From Branchipolynoe longqiensis (lineage: Eukaryota; Annelida; Polychaeta; Phyllodocida; Polynoidae), in the NCBI GenBank assembly GCA_030323885.1, contig CM059189.1:44573015-44637014 (forward strand): a stretch of DNA of 64,000 nucleotides, in the 5' to 3' direction. The notes below the pieces were generated by a model. That model was not told the origin of the DNA. It searched no databases and was given only the letters and a program-made list of their open reading frames with translations. Positions 33,953-43,915 of this stretch are shown one piece after another; the stretch's first letter is position 1, and each line of letters starts with the position of its first letter. The position numbers and the translations under genes are program-made.

Positions 33953-34048
33953 TATAGCTATGTTGGCATCGATACAGACCGAAGTAGACCTACTGACGTT
34001 CGCTGTTACAGTTCCTTTGTCTTACACGATGACACCGCCTGCTTTCAG
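33953..34048 (+). CDS. candidate internal coding exon (96 nt)
   Basis: A strong acceptor (pyrimidine-rich TTGTTTGTTTTTGCAG) ends at 33952 and a strong donor (CAG followed by GTATGT) begins at 34049. The 96 nt between them are open in frame 1 for 32 codons and keep phase 0 at both sides; frame 2 is also open and frame 3 is closed. The frame-1 peptide ends TDVRCYSSFVLHDDTACFQ, with two cysteines; I recognise no domain. It belongs to no repeat family seen here. It may be an exon of a gene whose introns hold the surrounding repeats, or a chance match. Confidence 0.35.
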
Positions 34049-34159
34049 GTATGTTATGACTGAGCCGGGATCCGTATTATTATGTCAGCGACACATTAAT
34101 CATGTGAACGTCAGAAAGCCATAAATAGAACTCCGAGGACATCACCGTAAACAACTAAT

Positions 34160-35221
34160 CTAAAGCCTCAGTCACGCCATTCCCGGATTAGGCCCCGGAC
34201 CACCCCGGACCATGAATCCGGTGTGGTCCGGGGTGATCCGGGTTCATCCGTGGCAAATACGTGGCTCATCCTTTGCTGGTCCTTGGTGATCCGTGGTGAT
34301 CCTTGGCTGGTTCTTGGTGGTCCGGGATGGTCCAGGGTCGGCCCCGAATGTTTTAAAATGTTTAAAACATCCAGGACGATCCGGGGAGTATTGCAATCCG
34401 GGGCTACTCCAGGGTGGTCCGGGGTTGCATGGGCTCGTCCGGGGTGTCAGTAGCTTGTCTGTGTCTACTCCAGGGCAGTCCGGGACTAATCCGTGGCTAC
34501 ACTAGGGTCGTCCAGGGTTATCGGGGGTCGTCCAGGGTTATCGGGGGTCGTCCGGCTCAATCCGGGGTGATCCGTGCTTGTAGTCCATGGGTAGTAGTCC
34601 GTGGGTCGTCCGTAGATATGCGAAATCGTCCGGGGCTGTCCCTGGCTGTCCGTGGCTGTCCAGGGGATTGGTCCGTGGGTGAATTAATTGGCTTATGATC
34701 CGGGGCTAGTCCAGGTAGGTGTCATCATCATCATGCTGTCGGTCGCCATGCGACAAAGACTGCTTTCATTACTTGACTGCCGCTCTCCATTTAGCTCTCT
34801 GCTGTGAGAGTTGCATCCATGAGTCGGTCTCAATGTCTCTCAGCTTCAGGTTTCATTTCATGAAAGCTGCCTGCAAAAGTGTTGAAGTGCTGCTGGCTTT
34901 TGCAAGTTACCAGCGGCACTCTCTCAGGGAGCAAATAGAGGTTTCACACCGGCAAGAACATGTCAAGACAGGTGCAAAACTATTTGTCCCTGCAGTGGCT
35001 GGACGGGAGATGTTGGGAGTTCCATACATCAACCGCCCTTTAATGCTGCCACAGTGACATGGTTTTCTCTTTAGGGTTTGCTCCCTTAGCCTTCGGTTCT
35101 GTCAAGAACCTGTACCACAAGGCAGTGGTTTACAACTCTGCAGGGCAGGGGCGTCAAACTCCCTCAGGTATTGCTATACCTGCAATACCTGCATACCTGA
35201 GTAGGTGTGACTGGGGCTTAA
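34160..35221. mobile_element. TM-D element split by a LINE fragment
   Basis: The left end (34160) is CTAAAGCCTCAGTCACGCC and the right end GACTGGGGCTTAA closes at 35221. Removing the insert at 34723-35200 and one copy of GTAGGTGT restores a right end that matches the inverse of the TM-D copy at 10641. The iterated word GTCCGGGGT and an AT-rich palindrome at 34348-34370 are present. Confidence 0.8.
34723..35200 (-). mobile_element. LINE 3' end, 5'-truncated, with 8-bp target duplication
   Basis: GTAGGTGT flanks it at 34715-34722 and 35201-35208. On the minus strand the last codons before a stop read DSWMQLSQQRAKWRAAVK, the kind of C-terminus found on LINE reverse-transcriptase polyproteins. 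A short 3' UTR and an (ATG)n tail follow. Upstream the frame is broken by stops. The same 3' end occurs at 49148-49264. The 112-codon plus-strand frame is a shadow. Confidence 0.7.
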
Positions 35222-35308
35222 TGACACAATTTTACACACGTGTACCGTAGTCAACACATAAGGAGGCTGAGTGAGAGGGCAGTAATTTCAACTGGAGGCT
35301 CACTTTGG

Positions 35309-36305
35309 TTGCTTGTTGGAATTTGACGTCCTGGAACATCAGTAGAATAACACCAAAAGCCCCGTTCACACGGGCAAGTTAATCCGGCTCATCTAATTCG
35401 CCTTGTCTAGTTCGGCTTACATTTGCCGTGTGAACGCGACGCTGAGGCGGGTTAGGGCTAGTTCACTTCATCTAGTTCGGCTCATATAAACCACTTGTCG
35501 AGGTGGATTATATGAAGCGAACTAGCTTAAGTCGGCCCATCTTTTCGTGTGGACGCAACCGACTTACTTGAGGCGGATTAAGGACGTCACACGCATGCGC
35601 AGTCGAGACTTGAGTTTGTTTATTTTCCAGTCGATAAAAAGCGCATATTATATAATTTGGTCTATGAACGGGATAGAGGTGCACAGATTTTTTTTTTCAT
35701 CATTTATTTATAGGTTTTCACTGCCCAGCAGTAGTTTTTATGGTTCCAGAACAATATGATTCAGTCTATACATATCTAGGTCGAACCCACACTCTCTCGT
35801 GCTGACGTCGACTAACCGAAACTGGTGCTGGTTAGTCTGGACTTGCTCATGCGCAGATATCGATTTCTGGCTTAAGCCGGCCCAAGTACTGCCCGTGTGG
35901 ACGCGACACACTTTCAAACTCGGTCCGTGTGAATGCGCCACTAATTCGCTTCATCTAGTTCGCCTCATCTAAGTCGGCGTAAACTTTGCCCGTGTGAACA
36001 CGGCTTAAGGCTATATCAGGACGGGTATCGACTTGTGACAGTGCACACTCATGGTGACTTCATAATCATAGTGCTGCTAAACTGGGAAATCAGGCTGCTG
36101 GCACCATGACCCAATATCCCAGTCACATTATCCTGACACTGGGCTAACTAGTCCTTGCCCTATCCTATTAATGCCGAGTGCCTGGCTAGGAAGCGACAAA
36201 CTTTCTTTTGTATCAGTTTGATAAGTCATTGGTTTGACTCGACCGGGAACCAAACTCCCGATCTCCCGCACAGGAGCCCCGCGCTCTACCGATTAGGCTA
36301 CTATT
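35309..36305 (-). mobile_element. SINE-E split by a family F element
   Basis: The tail part (35309-35351) and the remainder (36006-36305, CTATATCAGGACGGGTATCG to the head) are collinear. Second head subtype. Confidence 0.75.
35352..36005. mobile_element. Family F inverted-repeat element
   Basis: Ends AGCCCCGTTCACACGGGCAA and TTTGCCCGTGTGAACACGGC are inverse. The subterminal words CATCTAGTTCGGCTCAT iterate at both sides, as in TM elements, but there is no GTTTTG...CAAAAC palindrome. The right edge carries TTAA. No coding capacity. Confidence 0.75.
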
Positions 36306-36380
36306 TTATTGGATAGTTGGGTATTGCACAAAGCAAGTGCCGTGAAGTGTGTTATGTAGCATGCAGTGAAACATGCCTAG

Positions 36381-36714
36381 TGGGCCGAATGAGTTGAGAG
36401 TCCGTCTCCCGTTTTGGTAGATCGTGGGATTCGAACTTAATGGGTTCGAACCCTGGTTGAGTCAAACCAATGACTTAAAAATTGATACTTGTCGCTTCCT
36501 AGCCTGGCGCTCGGCATTATTAGGATAGGGCAAGGTCTGGTTGGCTCAGTGTCAGGATAATGTGACTGAGTAGGATATCAGGTCACGGTGCTGGTGGCCT
36601 GGTCTCCCAGTGAGGTAGCAATATAAAGTCACCATGAGTGCGCACTGTCACAAGTCGGTACCTGTCCTGATATGACCTTAGATGTTGCTAGGATGTAAAC
36701 CAACAACAAACAAA
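36381..36714 (+). mobile_element. SINE-E, near full-length
   Basis: Head GGGCCGAATGAGTTGAG, tail CAACAACAAACAAAC. It is directly followed by dispersed repeat X. Confidence 0.85.
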
Positions 36715-36835
36715 CGACGTAGTAATCGCCCTTTCTTGTACAGAACACGTTAAGCACTGTGGAAGGTTAAGCAGGGTCGTCTGTATTATGTATTTTGTTA
36801 TTCGTTATACAGATAGGCCCATGGTCGTGTATGTC
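36715..36835. repeat. dispersed repeat X, copy 2
   Basis: Inverse of 28545-28650, again next to the 3' side of a SINE-E, with GTAGTAATCGCCCTTTCTTG at the junction. Confidence 0.7.
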
Positions 36836-36904
36836 ACAAGTTGGTACTGGTCCTGATATGACCTTAGATATTGCCAGGACGTAAAACTCCATCAACCAAC
36901 CAAC
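36836..36904 (+). mobile_element. SINE-E tail-only fragment
   Basis: TCACAAGTTGGTACTGGTCC through a CCAACCAACC tail. No clear duplication is seen. Confidence 0.7.
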
Positions 36905-37104
36905 CATGCCTGGTGTTTTACTCTGGGGGTAGCTGCAAATATGTGGCATTAGGCAAAGTGGGATGGTTTCAAATAACCCGGCAGACCCATCAATTCCAGG
37001 CGCAGATATCCTATTTAGCCCATCCAGGTTTGCAGTGCTTTCAAAAAGTTGTGAAATAGGAGTTGGAATTGTAAAAGTATAAGTTTAGAAGTTGCAGATG
37101 CGGC

Positions 37105-37513
37105 TCCTTAACCAGGCGTCAGAGTGTCCATCTCCCGTGTTGTCAGACCATGGGATCCAGGGTTCGAACCCTGGTCGAGTCAAACCAATGACTTAAAAAT
37201 GTATACTTGTCGCTTCCTAGCCAGGCGCTCGGCATTATTAGGATAGGGCAAGGACTGGTTGGCTCAGTGTCAGGATAATGTGACTGAGTGGGATATTGGT
37301 TCATGGTGCTGGCGGCCTGGTCTCCCAGTGGGGCAGCACTATAAATCACAGAGTCACACGGGGCGCCGTTAATCCACGCATACAACGGCACTAATTGAAG
37401 AGCAGGCCATTGGTGGTAAAGCACTATAAAGTCGCCATGAGTGCGCACTGTCACAAGTCGGTACCCATCCTGATGTGACCTTAGATGTTGCTAGGATGTA
37501 AAACAACAAACAA
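37105..37513 (+). mobile_element. SINE-E carrying a 74-bp insertion
   Basis: Complete order from a diverged head (CAGAGTGTCCATCTCCCGTG) to an ACAACAAACAAAC tail. The body is interrupted at GCAGCACTATAAA. Confidence 0.85.
37346..37419 (+). mobile_element. 74-bp insertion related to the 39.7-kb tandem unit
   Basis: AGCACTATAAA occurs at 37335-37345 and 37420-37430. The insert (starting TCACAGAGTCACACGGGGCG, ending CCATTGGTGGTAA) matches the first unit of the array at about 39732-39800. The 11-bp duplication indicates retrotransposition of a discrete small unit. Confidence 0.8.
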
Positions 37514-37775
37514 ACCTTTGGCACCACAGTGCAAATAGCGCTATGGAGTATAGTTTATGATGTGGAGAAAGTACAGGTTGCAAATGAGCATGTAGACGAC
37601 ACTGGGGGGGGGGGGGGGGCGTCGGCTCATTTTGAAAGCATTGATTTGGAATACAATACCTGATCATTTGTACGTCTAATATCTATTCCGTAAGCCCTTT
37701 TGAGGGTGTTTTTTTCGTGTTTTTTTTTTAACCACCGAGTTCTGGAATTCTAGAAATAACAGAAATGTGTGGCGT
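37514..37775. other. spacer with poly-G run
   Basis: A G-run of about 17 lies at 37603-37619 and T-runs at 37709-37731; otherwise unassigned. Confidence 0.5.
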
Positions 37776-38068
37776 TCTCTGTGGCGGAGTGGTTAGAGTG
37801 TCTGACTTTTTTCTAGGTCAGACTCCTAATCTGAGGGTCGGCGGTTTGATTCCCCGTGCCCCCAGCTCTGCCAATTTGGATTTCCACCGCTGTGTATAAC
37901 TTACAGCATCATCAAAGGCTGGTTGCTCTCATACCATGTCTATGTGGTGTGGGAGATCAAAAATCCCTTGGGTCGGTAAAAGTGTAGGCTCGGGCTTTCT
38001 ATCGACCAGCAGTGGAATGAGGAAGACCAGTCGTCTATGACTGAAATTTCCCCTGCTTAATCAACTAA
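37776..38068 (+). mobile_element. SINE-K, near full-length
   Basis: Head TGTGGCGGAGTGGTTAGAGT and B-box region GGCGGTTTGATTCCCCGTG. The 3' end GAAATTTCCCCTGCTTAATC recurs as fragments near 43092 and 49485. Confidence 0.8.
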
Positions 38069-38166
38069 TGGACCAAAAAAAACAACACAGTACACAATTT
38101 CTGTCGGTTTCCGACATAATCAAGATTCCAAGCAACCAATAAATCACATGTAAAATGGCAGCTTAC

Positions 38167-38183
38167 CTGAAGTAGCGGCTCGC
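38167..38183 (-). CDS. candidate 17-nt microexon
   Basis: On the minus strand a pyrimidine-rich acceptor (TTTGTGTCGTTTTTCACAG) precedes 17 nt (GCGAGCCGCTACTTCAG), followed by the donor GTAAGC. Both sites are textbook quality, but 17 nt cannot be judged for coding. It could easily be chance. Confidence 0.2.
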
Positions 38184-38346
38184 CTGTGAAAAACGACACA
38201 AAGGGAAAACAGGTGAATAACAAATATTGATTAAGTCTGAAAATCACAAACGATGAAACCACTCAGCAATAATTCACACTTCTCAAAGAAATGCCTTCCA
38301 GGGACTCAAAACTTGACAGTGCTTGTGATGGTGATGGTGGTGATGA

Positions 38347-38500
38347 TAATGTGGAGGAGGGGGAGGAGGAGGAGGAAGAGAAGCAGCAGCAGCAGCAGCA
38401 GGAGAGGGAAGGGAGAAGGGGGAAAAGAGAAAGGGGAGCAGGAGGAGGAGGAGCAGCAGCAGGAGGAGCAGCAGCAGCAGGAGCAGCAGGAGGAGGAGCA
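38347..38500 (+). repeat. GGA/GCA purine-rich tract
   Basis: GGAGGAGGA and CAGCAGCAG runs, purine-rich on the plus strand. The Glu/Ala-rich frames are artefacts. Confidence 0.85.
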
Positions 38501-38505
38501 GAAGA

Positions 38506-38830
38506 TGTTTTGTTTGTTGTTGTTGTTTTACGTCCTAGCAACATCTAAGGTCATATCAGGACGGGTACTGACTTGTGACAGTGCACACTCATGGCGACTT
38601 TATAGTGCTGCCACACTGGGAGACCAGGCCACCAGCACCATGACCTGATATCCCACTCAGTCACATTATCCTGACACTGAGCCAATCAGTCCTTGCCCTA
38701 TCCTAATAATGCCGAGCGCCTGGCTAGGAAGCAACACGTATCAATTTTTAAGTCATTGGTTTGACTCGACCAGGGTTCGAACCCACGATCCCATGGTCTA
38801 CCAACACGGGAGACGGACGCCCTGTCTGGT
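38506..38830 (-). mobile_element. SINE-E, head partly deleted
   Basis: CAAA tail and intact body. The head lacks the segment between GACGGACGCC and CTGTCTGGTC. Confidence 0.85.
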
Positions 38831-39233
38831 CCTAGATACAAGATTCACCTCATACTTGTAATAGGGGTGAACGACAACGTAGTAAAAAATACGGGTGAAA
38901 ATAGCTTTAGTATGGAAAAGGACGTAGAATCACTGGTTCCAGTAGCAAATGGCTGCTCATAGTGAGATGAGAGAGAATGCAAAAAAGACAAGATGGCAGC
39001 GATAGAACGCCGTCGATTTCAACTTTAAAGTCCATTAAACTACATGTTTTATTATATTTTTCAAATCAGAAGTAAGGGATAAATATTAAGGTATATATGA
39101 CGAATATATTTTGCTTCTTAAATTAAGAACCTATCTGCTCATTTCACTGACCCACCATGTCAAACTTTTTTGTCAGCTTTTATACGGAGTTGTTTTTCAA
39201 CCCTACTACAAGTACGGCGTGAGTCTTTTATCT
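38831..39233. mobile_element. Family H inverted-repeat element, copy 1
   Basis: Ends CTAGATACAAGATTCACCTC and, inverted, CTAGATAAAAGACTCACGCC. The interior word AACGCCGTCGATTTCA and the following AT-rich part match 41100-41515. Confidence 0.75.
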
Positions 39234-39533
39234 AGAGAGGGAGAAGAGGGGGGACAAGAAGGAAGGGGCGAAGGGAAAAGGGGAGGAGGAGAAGGAGGAG
39301 AAGGAGGAGAAGGAGGAGAAGGAGAAGCAGCAGCAGTAGGAAAGGGAAGGAGAGGAGGAGGGGGAGGTAGAGGGGGGGGGCAGGGGCAGGAAGAGAGAAA
39401 AGGCATCGGGAGGAGAACAAGAACCAGAAGTAGAACAACAAGAAAAAGAATAAGAACAACAAGAAAAAGAATAAGAACAACAAGAAAAAGAACAAACACT
39501 ACAAGAACAAGAACAAGAACAAGAAAAAGATGA
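39234..39533 (+). repeat. polypurine tract (GGA then AAGAACAA)
   Basis: GGAGAAGGAGGAGAA followed by AGAACAACAAGAAAAAG, about 300 bp, purine on the plus strand. It follows directly on family H. The Arg/Thr-rich frame is an artefact. Confidence 0.85.
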
Positions 39534-39727
39534 GTGAGTTGTGCCTGTGAGGATTTGATAGTGGATCGCTAGAGGGAGTGCATGGAATGGTTGCTTTACG
39601 ATGCACCTCCGAGAGTAGGTTTATTGCAGCCCGGCCCGGCGTGGTGCATTTACATGTCAGGTCCACCAAGTCTGGCAGCAGTCCAAGGCGGCGGGAATTA
39701 AGATGTATGAGGCTCAGCCGGCATACA
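39534..39727. other. GC-balanced leader before the tandem array
   Basis: Unique-looking sequence (ATGCACCTCCGAGAGTAGG; AAGTCTGGCAGCAGTCC) runs without a break into the first array unit. It may be the 5' part of the element whose 3' part was amplified. Confidence 0.35.
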
Positions 39728-40747
39728 ATGGCACAGAATCACACGGGGCGCCGTGAATCCACGCATACAGCGGCACTAATTGAAGATCAGGCCATTGGTG
39801 GTAAAGAAACCAAAGAAACGTGCCATGCACACTAGAAAAACATCTACCGACTGGGTAAAGACGTGAATCCATTCATATATAGCGGCACTAATTGAAGAGC
39901 AGGCCATTGGTGGTAAAGAAACCAAACAAACTCACCATGCACATTAGAATACATCTACCAACTGGGTAAAGATGTGAATCCATTCATATATAGCGGCACT
40001 AATTGAAGAGCAGGCCATTGGTGGTAAAACAAACAAAGAAACTAGCCATGCACATTCGAAAAACATCTTCTATTGACTGGGTAAAGATGTGAATCCATTC
40101 ATATATAGCGGCACTAATTGAAGAGCAGGCCATTGGTGGTAAAGAAACCAAACAAACTCACCATGCACATTAGAAAAACATCTACCAACTGGGTAAAGAT
40201 GTGAATCCATTCATATATAGCGGCACTAATTGAAGAGCAGGCCATTGGTGGTAAAACAAACAAAGAAACTAGCCATGCACATTAGAAAAACATCTTCTAC
40301 TGACTGGGTAAAGATGTGAATCCATTCATATATAGCGGCACTAATTGAAGATCAGGCCATTGGTGGTAAAGAAACCAAACAAACTCGCCATGTACTCAAA
40401 GCAGTACATATTAGAAGTACACCTTCTATCGACTGAGTAAAGCCGTGAATCTACACATACAGCCACACTAATTGAAGAGCAGGCGATTGGCGGTAAAGAA
40501 ACCAAACAAACTCGCCATGTACTCGAAGCAGTACACATTAGAAATACACCTTCTATCGACTGAGTAAAGCCGTGAATCTATATGCATACAGCGGCACTAA
40601 TTGAAGAGCAGGCGATTGGTTGTAAAGAAACCAAACAAACTCACCATGTAGGCCTACTCTAAGCAGAACATTTTAGAAAAACATCTCCCGACTTGGTAAA
40701 GCCGTGAATCTATACATACAGCGGCACTAATTGAAGAGCAGGCCATT
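39728..40747 (+). repeat. 110-130-bp tandem repeat array, nine units
   Basis: The landmark GGCACTAATTGAAGAGCAGG recurs near 39772, 39883, 39993, 40109, 40222, 40336, 40464, 40592 and 40722. Spacings are about 110-116 bp for the first five intervals and 127-130 bp for the last three. Each unit continues GGTGGTAAAGAAACCAAAC and GACTGGGTAAAG. A single 74-bp version is inserted at 37346. Confidence 0.9.
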
Positions 40748-40810
40748 GAATCCCACGATCTACCAAAACGGGAGACGGACGCTCAACTCATTAGGCCATC
40801 CTGTCTGGTT
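40748..40810 (-). mobile_element. SINE-E head fragment
   Basis: Only the tRNA-like head (inverse of CCAGACAGGATGGCCTAATG) remains, abutting the last tandem unit. Confidence 0.75.
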
Positions 40811-41099
40811 GGTATTACTATTAGGTAGTACAAATTAAAATATGACTATTATTAGCTCCAGCGCAATGCCATCTCACTGGGAATGTACGTCGCTGGTTAC
40901 CTCAGTCGCGTAAGCTGACTGGTCTGCGGCAGGCATTAGTCGTTGCCTGCCTCATCACTGCTTATCAGTCCAAGTCAACGCCGGTATCTGAGAGTGGGCA
41001 ATCACCGCCTCCACTAATTCTCCACTCTCCACTCAAAACCAAGGTCAATTCGTGTAGTCCGAGTCTCGCTGGTCCCTCAGGAAGGACTGAAGCTGGGAC
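40811..41099. other. unassigned sequence
   Basis: The segment 41060-41100 (CTCAGGAAGGACTGAAGCTG) is inversely similar to 48500-48535, a hint of another dispersed repeat. Confidence 0.35.
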
Positions 41100-41515
41100 C
41101 CAGCTGGATAAAAGATTCACCCGGTACTTGTAGTACACGGGTGAATGACAATGTAGTGTAAATACGCGCGAAAATAGCTCTAGTATAGAAAAGGAAGTAG
41201 AATGCCTGCCTCCAGTATCAAATGGATACTTATATAGGCACAGAGTTGGTGAAATGGGAGAGAATGCAAAAGGACAAGATGGCACCCATAGAACGCCGTC
41301 GATTTCACTTTTAAATCTTATTAAACTAGATATTTTATTATATTTTTCAACTCAAAGGTAGCGGGGAAATATGAAGACATATTCAAAGAATAAATGTCGC
41401 TTCTTAGATAGTGAAATTAGGCTCTCAAATCATTTCCCCGCTTTTTCGACTGTTTTTATATAGGGCTGGTATTCACCCGTGTACTGCGAGTACCAGGTGA
41501 ATCCTTTATCTAGGA
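41100..41515. mobile_element. Family H inverted-repeat element, copy 2
   Basis: Ends GGATAAAAGATTCACCCGGT and CCAGGTGAATCCTTTATCTA are inverse; GTACACGGGTGAAT recurs inverted at the right. Related to 38831-39233. Confidence 0.8.
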
Positions 41516-41655
41516 CCCAGCATGCCGGGTCACAGCTACAGCTTACATGGCTGAAGGTGCAGGGTGTAGGTTAATTCACATACATAATCATACAGGAAAT
41601 GGTGATTTATCTCATGTAAAATATATGCTAGGAGTCCTAGCATATACTATATACA

Positions 41656-41988
41656 GTTTGTTTTGTTTGTTGTTTTACATCCTAGCAACATCTAAGGTCA
41701 TATCAGGATGGGTACCGACTTGTGACAGTGCACACTCATGGCCACTTTTCATAGTGCTGCCCCACTGGGAAATCATGCTCCCGGCACCATGACCTGATAT
41801 CCCACTCAGTCACATTATCCTGAAACTGATATAACCAGTCCTTGCCATATCTTATTAATGCGAGGACCAGGCTAGGAAGCGACAAGTATCAATTTTATAA
41901 GTCATTGGTTTGACTCTACCGGGTACCGAACTCCAGACCTTCCGCCCACGAGGCCGGCGCTCTGCCGATTAGGCCACCGCGACCGATG
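41656..41988 (-). mobile_element. SINE-E, second head subtype
   Basis: Full order from a CAAA tail to the head (GGTGGCCTAATCGGCAGAGC on the minus strand). Confidence 0.85.
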
Positions 41989-42170
41989 GCGGGGAAGGAA
42001 GCAGGCGAGCGGCACGTCCATGTTTCCCCCCACCCACCCACCCTACTTCCCCACCCACCCACCCACATGTGCATGCCAAGAGCAGCTCACTCCAGACAGG
42101 CACGACTCACACAGTATATTGCTCACACAACTAGTGTGCGACTGAGAGCCCCCGAACCAAATTCACCCAG
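41989..42170. other. spacer with CCCACC repeats
   Basis: A short C/A-rich run (CCCACCCACCCACC) at 42028-42065; nothing else recognised. Confidence 0.4.
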
Positions 42171-42509
42171 ATAAAAGTTGGATAGTCCGATGGGTTTTGA
42201 GTTTCTGTCATTTTCTGAGATAAACATATTAGAGTGATCGTTATAATCTACCCTACTTTCATTTGAAGTAACTATTATTTTAAACAGCTAACTTTTGAGA
42301 TATTTGAAGTGCAAACAAGCAAAATTAGTTTTGGCATGCTTGCCAAAACTCTGACACCGTAGGTTTCTGGGGTAATAGATTCTATTAAATTGCCTCAGTA
42401 TTCCCTTCTATGTGGTGAAAAATGTTTAACAAGTGCACCAGTAGAATCAAATTGAGATACTTGTTTCGGTTTTGAAAATTTGAGGCTGCATCGGACTATG
42501 CAGCTTTAA
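42171..42509. mobile_element. Family A MITE, complete, inverted
   Basis: Left edge ATAAAAGTTGGATAGTCCGA (TTAA mutated), right edge GCATCGGACTATGCAGCTTT then TTAA. Confidence 0.85.
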
Positions 42510-42546
42510 TCCAGAACAAAGTCACAAAAACACAACGCCACAACAG

Positions 42547-42806
42547 TTGTTTGTTTGTTGGAGTTTTATATCCTGGCAACATCTAATGTCATATCAGGAT
42601 GGATACCGACTTGTGACAGTGCGCACTTATGGCAACTTTATAGTGCTGTCCCACTGGGAGATCAGGCTGCTGGCTCCATGACCCATGACCCTGATACTGA
42701 CCTAACCAGTCCTTGCCCTATCGTGGTAATGCCGATCGTCAGGCTAGGTAGCGACAAGTATCAATTTTGTAAGTCATTGGTTTGACTTGACCAGGAATCG
42801 AACACT
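42547..42806 (-). mobile_element. SINE-E, 5'-truncated, 9-bp duplication
   Basis: CCACAACAG lies at 42538-42546 and 42807-42815. A 260-bp copy ending inside the head, with a small body deletion. Confidence 0.85.
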
Positions 42807-43391
42807 CCACAACAGAAAAAAGTACCTTGACTTTATTGACTCTTTCTTTCTTTTTTTGTCTCTTCTTTTTGAACTGATGAAGTTATAAATGAATAAATTC
42901 CTGTGGGAATTGAAAAGACTACACTTAAATGAATTCCCATGTAACTAACTTCTCCCATGCCTCCAACCCCCCCACCCCCACTCCATCCTGCCATGTGGTA
43001 TAAGCATTTCAAAGTCTAGCCAATGACTTAAAAATGTATACTTGTCGCTACCTAGCCTGGCACTTGGTATTACTAGGATAGGGCAAGGAGCGGTGGAATG
43101 AACAAGACCAATTTCTGCGATTGAAATATTCCCTGATTAATCAATGAAAGTAATTTTAAAATATTAAACTACGACAAATTTTAAAACTAAATTGCGACCC
43201 CCCCCCCCTAATTTGCGCACAGACAAAGAGTTCAGAATTTTCTAGGGGGAGACGCGGGGGTGCGATGGCGTGTGTCTCACTATGGTCAGATCAATCATCC
43301 TGACTAGCAACGTGAGAAAAGACAACAAGGTCATAGTAATGTTCAATTGTCTTTTTGTGTCTTTTTGAGGGGCTTAAACATATTTTAGAAA
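42807..43391. other. unassigned sequence with SINE scraps
   Basis: A SINE-E body fragment (43012-43093, plus) runs into a SINE-K-like 3' fragment (about 43092-43146). A pyrimidine run lies at 42838-42870 and poly-C at 43199-43209. Confidence 0.5.
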
Positions 43392-43460
43392 GAGCGGGAC
43401 GTAGCTCAGGCGGTAGAGTAACCACCTGTGAAGGTGTTGGTTATCCGATCGATCCTGCTT
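43392..43460 (+). mobile_element. SINE-L head fragment
   Basis: GCGGGACGTAGCTCAGGCGG through TTATCCGATCGATCCTGC, then a T-run. The body is missing. Confidence 0.75.
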
Positions 43461-43852
43461 TTTTGGCCTTAGATGGAGAAAGGAAAAGCAAAATTACATT
43501 ATTTCTTGATTTGGGTTTTCCATCCTAGATATTTTAGAAATGACACAAATCGCAGATTGACAAAAAAAAATCACATAAATGCATCCTTCAACAAATAAAT
43601 AAAAGCAGAGTGGGTGGAGTGGTTTCAGATGGGACGATGGCTGAGGCCCACTTGAAAACACTCTGTCCATCCACCCACCCACGAGGACTATCACAATGCC
43701 TACAACTTACAAGTACTATCAGATTGTGTTTTTCACTTTTTATTGCAGATTTACATAGCCATTTTGTTATTTACTATGGAACTCTATTCTAGTGACTTCT
43801 GGTATTCCTGCCATTGGACTAAGCAGAGGGTACTCCTACAACAAAGTATCAG
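43461..43852. other. unassigned sequence
   Basis: No recognised repeat or coding signal; short frames only. Confidence 0.35.
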
Positions 43853-43915
43853 TGTTGGGGTTTCAAGTCCTAGCAATGTCTAAGGTAATGTCAGGACCGC
43901 TACCATTATGTGACC
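43853..43915 (-). mobile_element. SINE-E tail fragment
   Basis: Diverged tail/body (CAAGTCCTAGCAATGTCTAA) abutting the polypurine tract. Confidence 0.65.

Noticed and set aside
34719..35057. 112-codon plus-strand ORF
   Set aside because: Antisense shadow of a LINE 3' end on the minus strand.
39728..40747. Array with spacer-like variable parts, possibly CRISPR
   Set aside because: The parts between landmarks are themselves repeated from unit to unit, so it is an ordinary tandem repeat.
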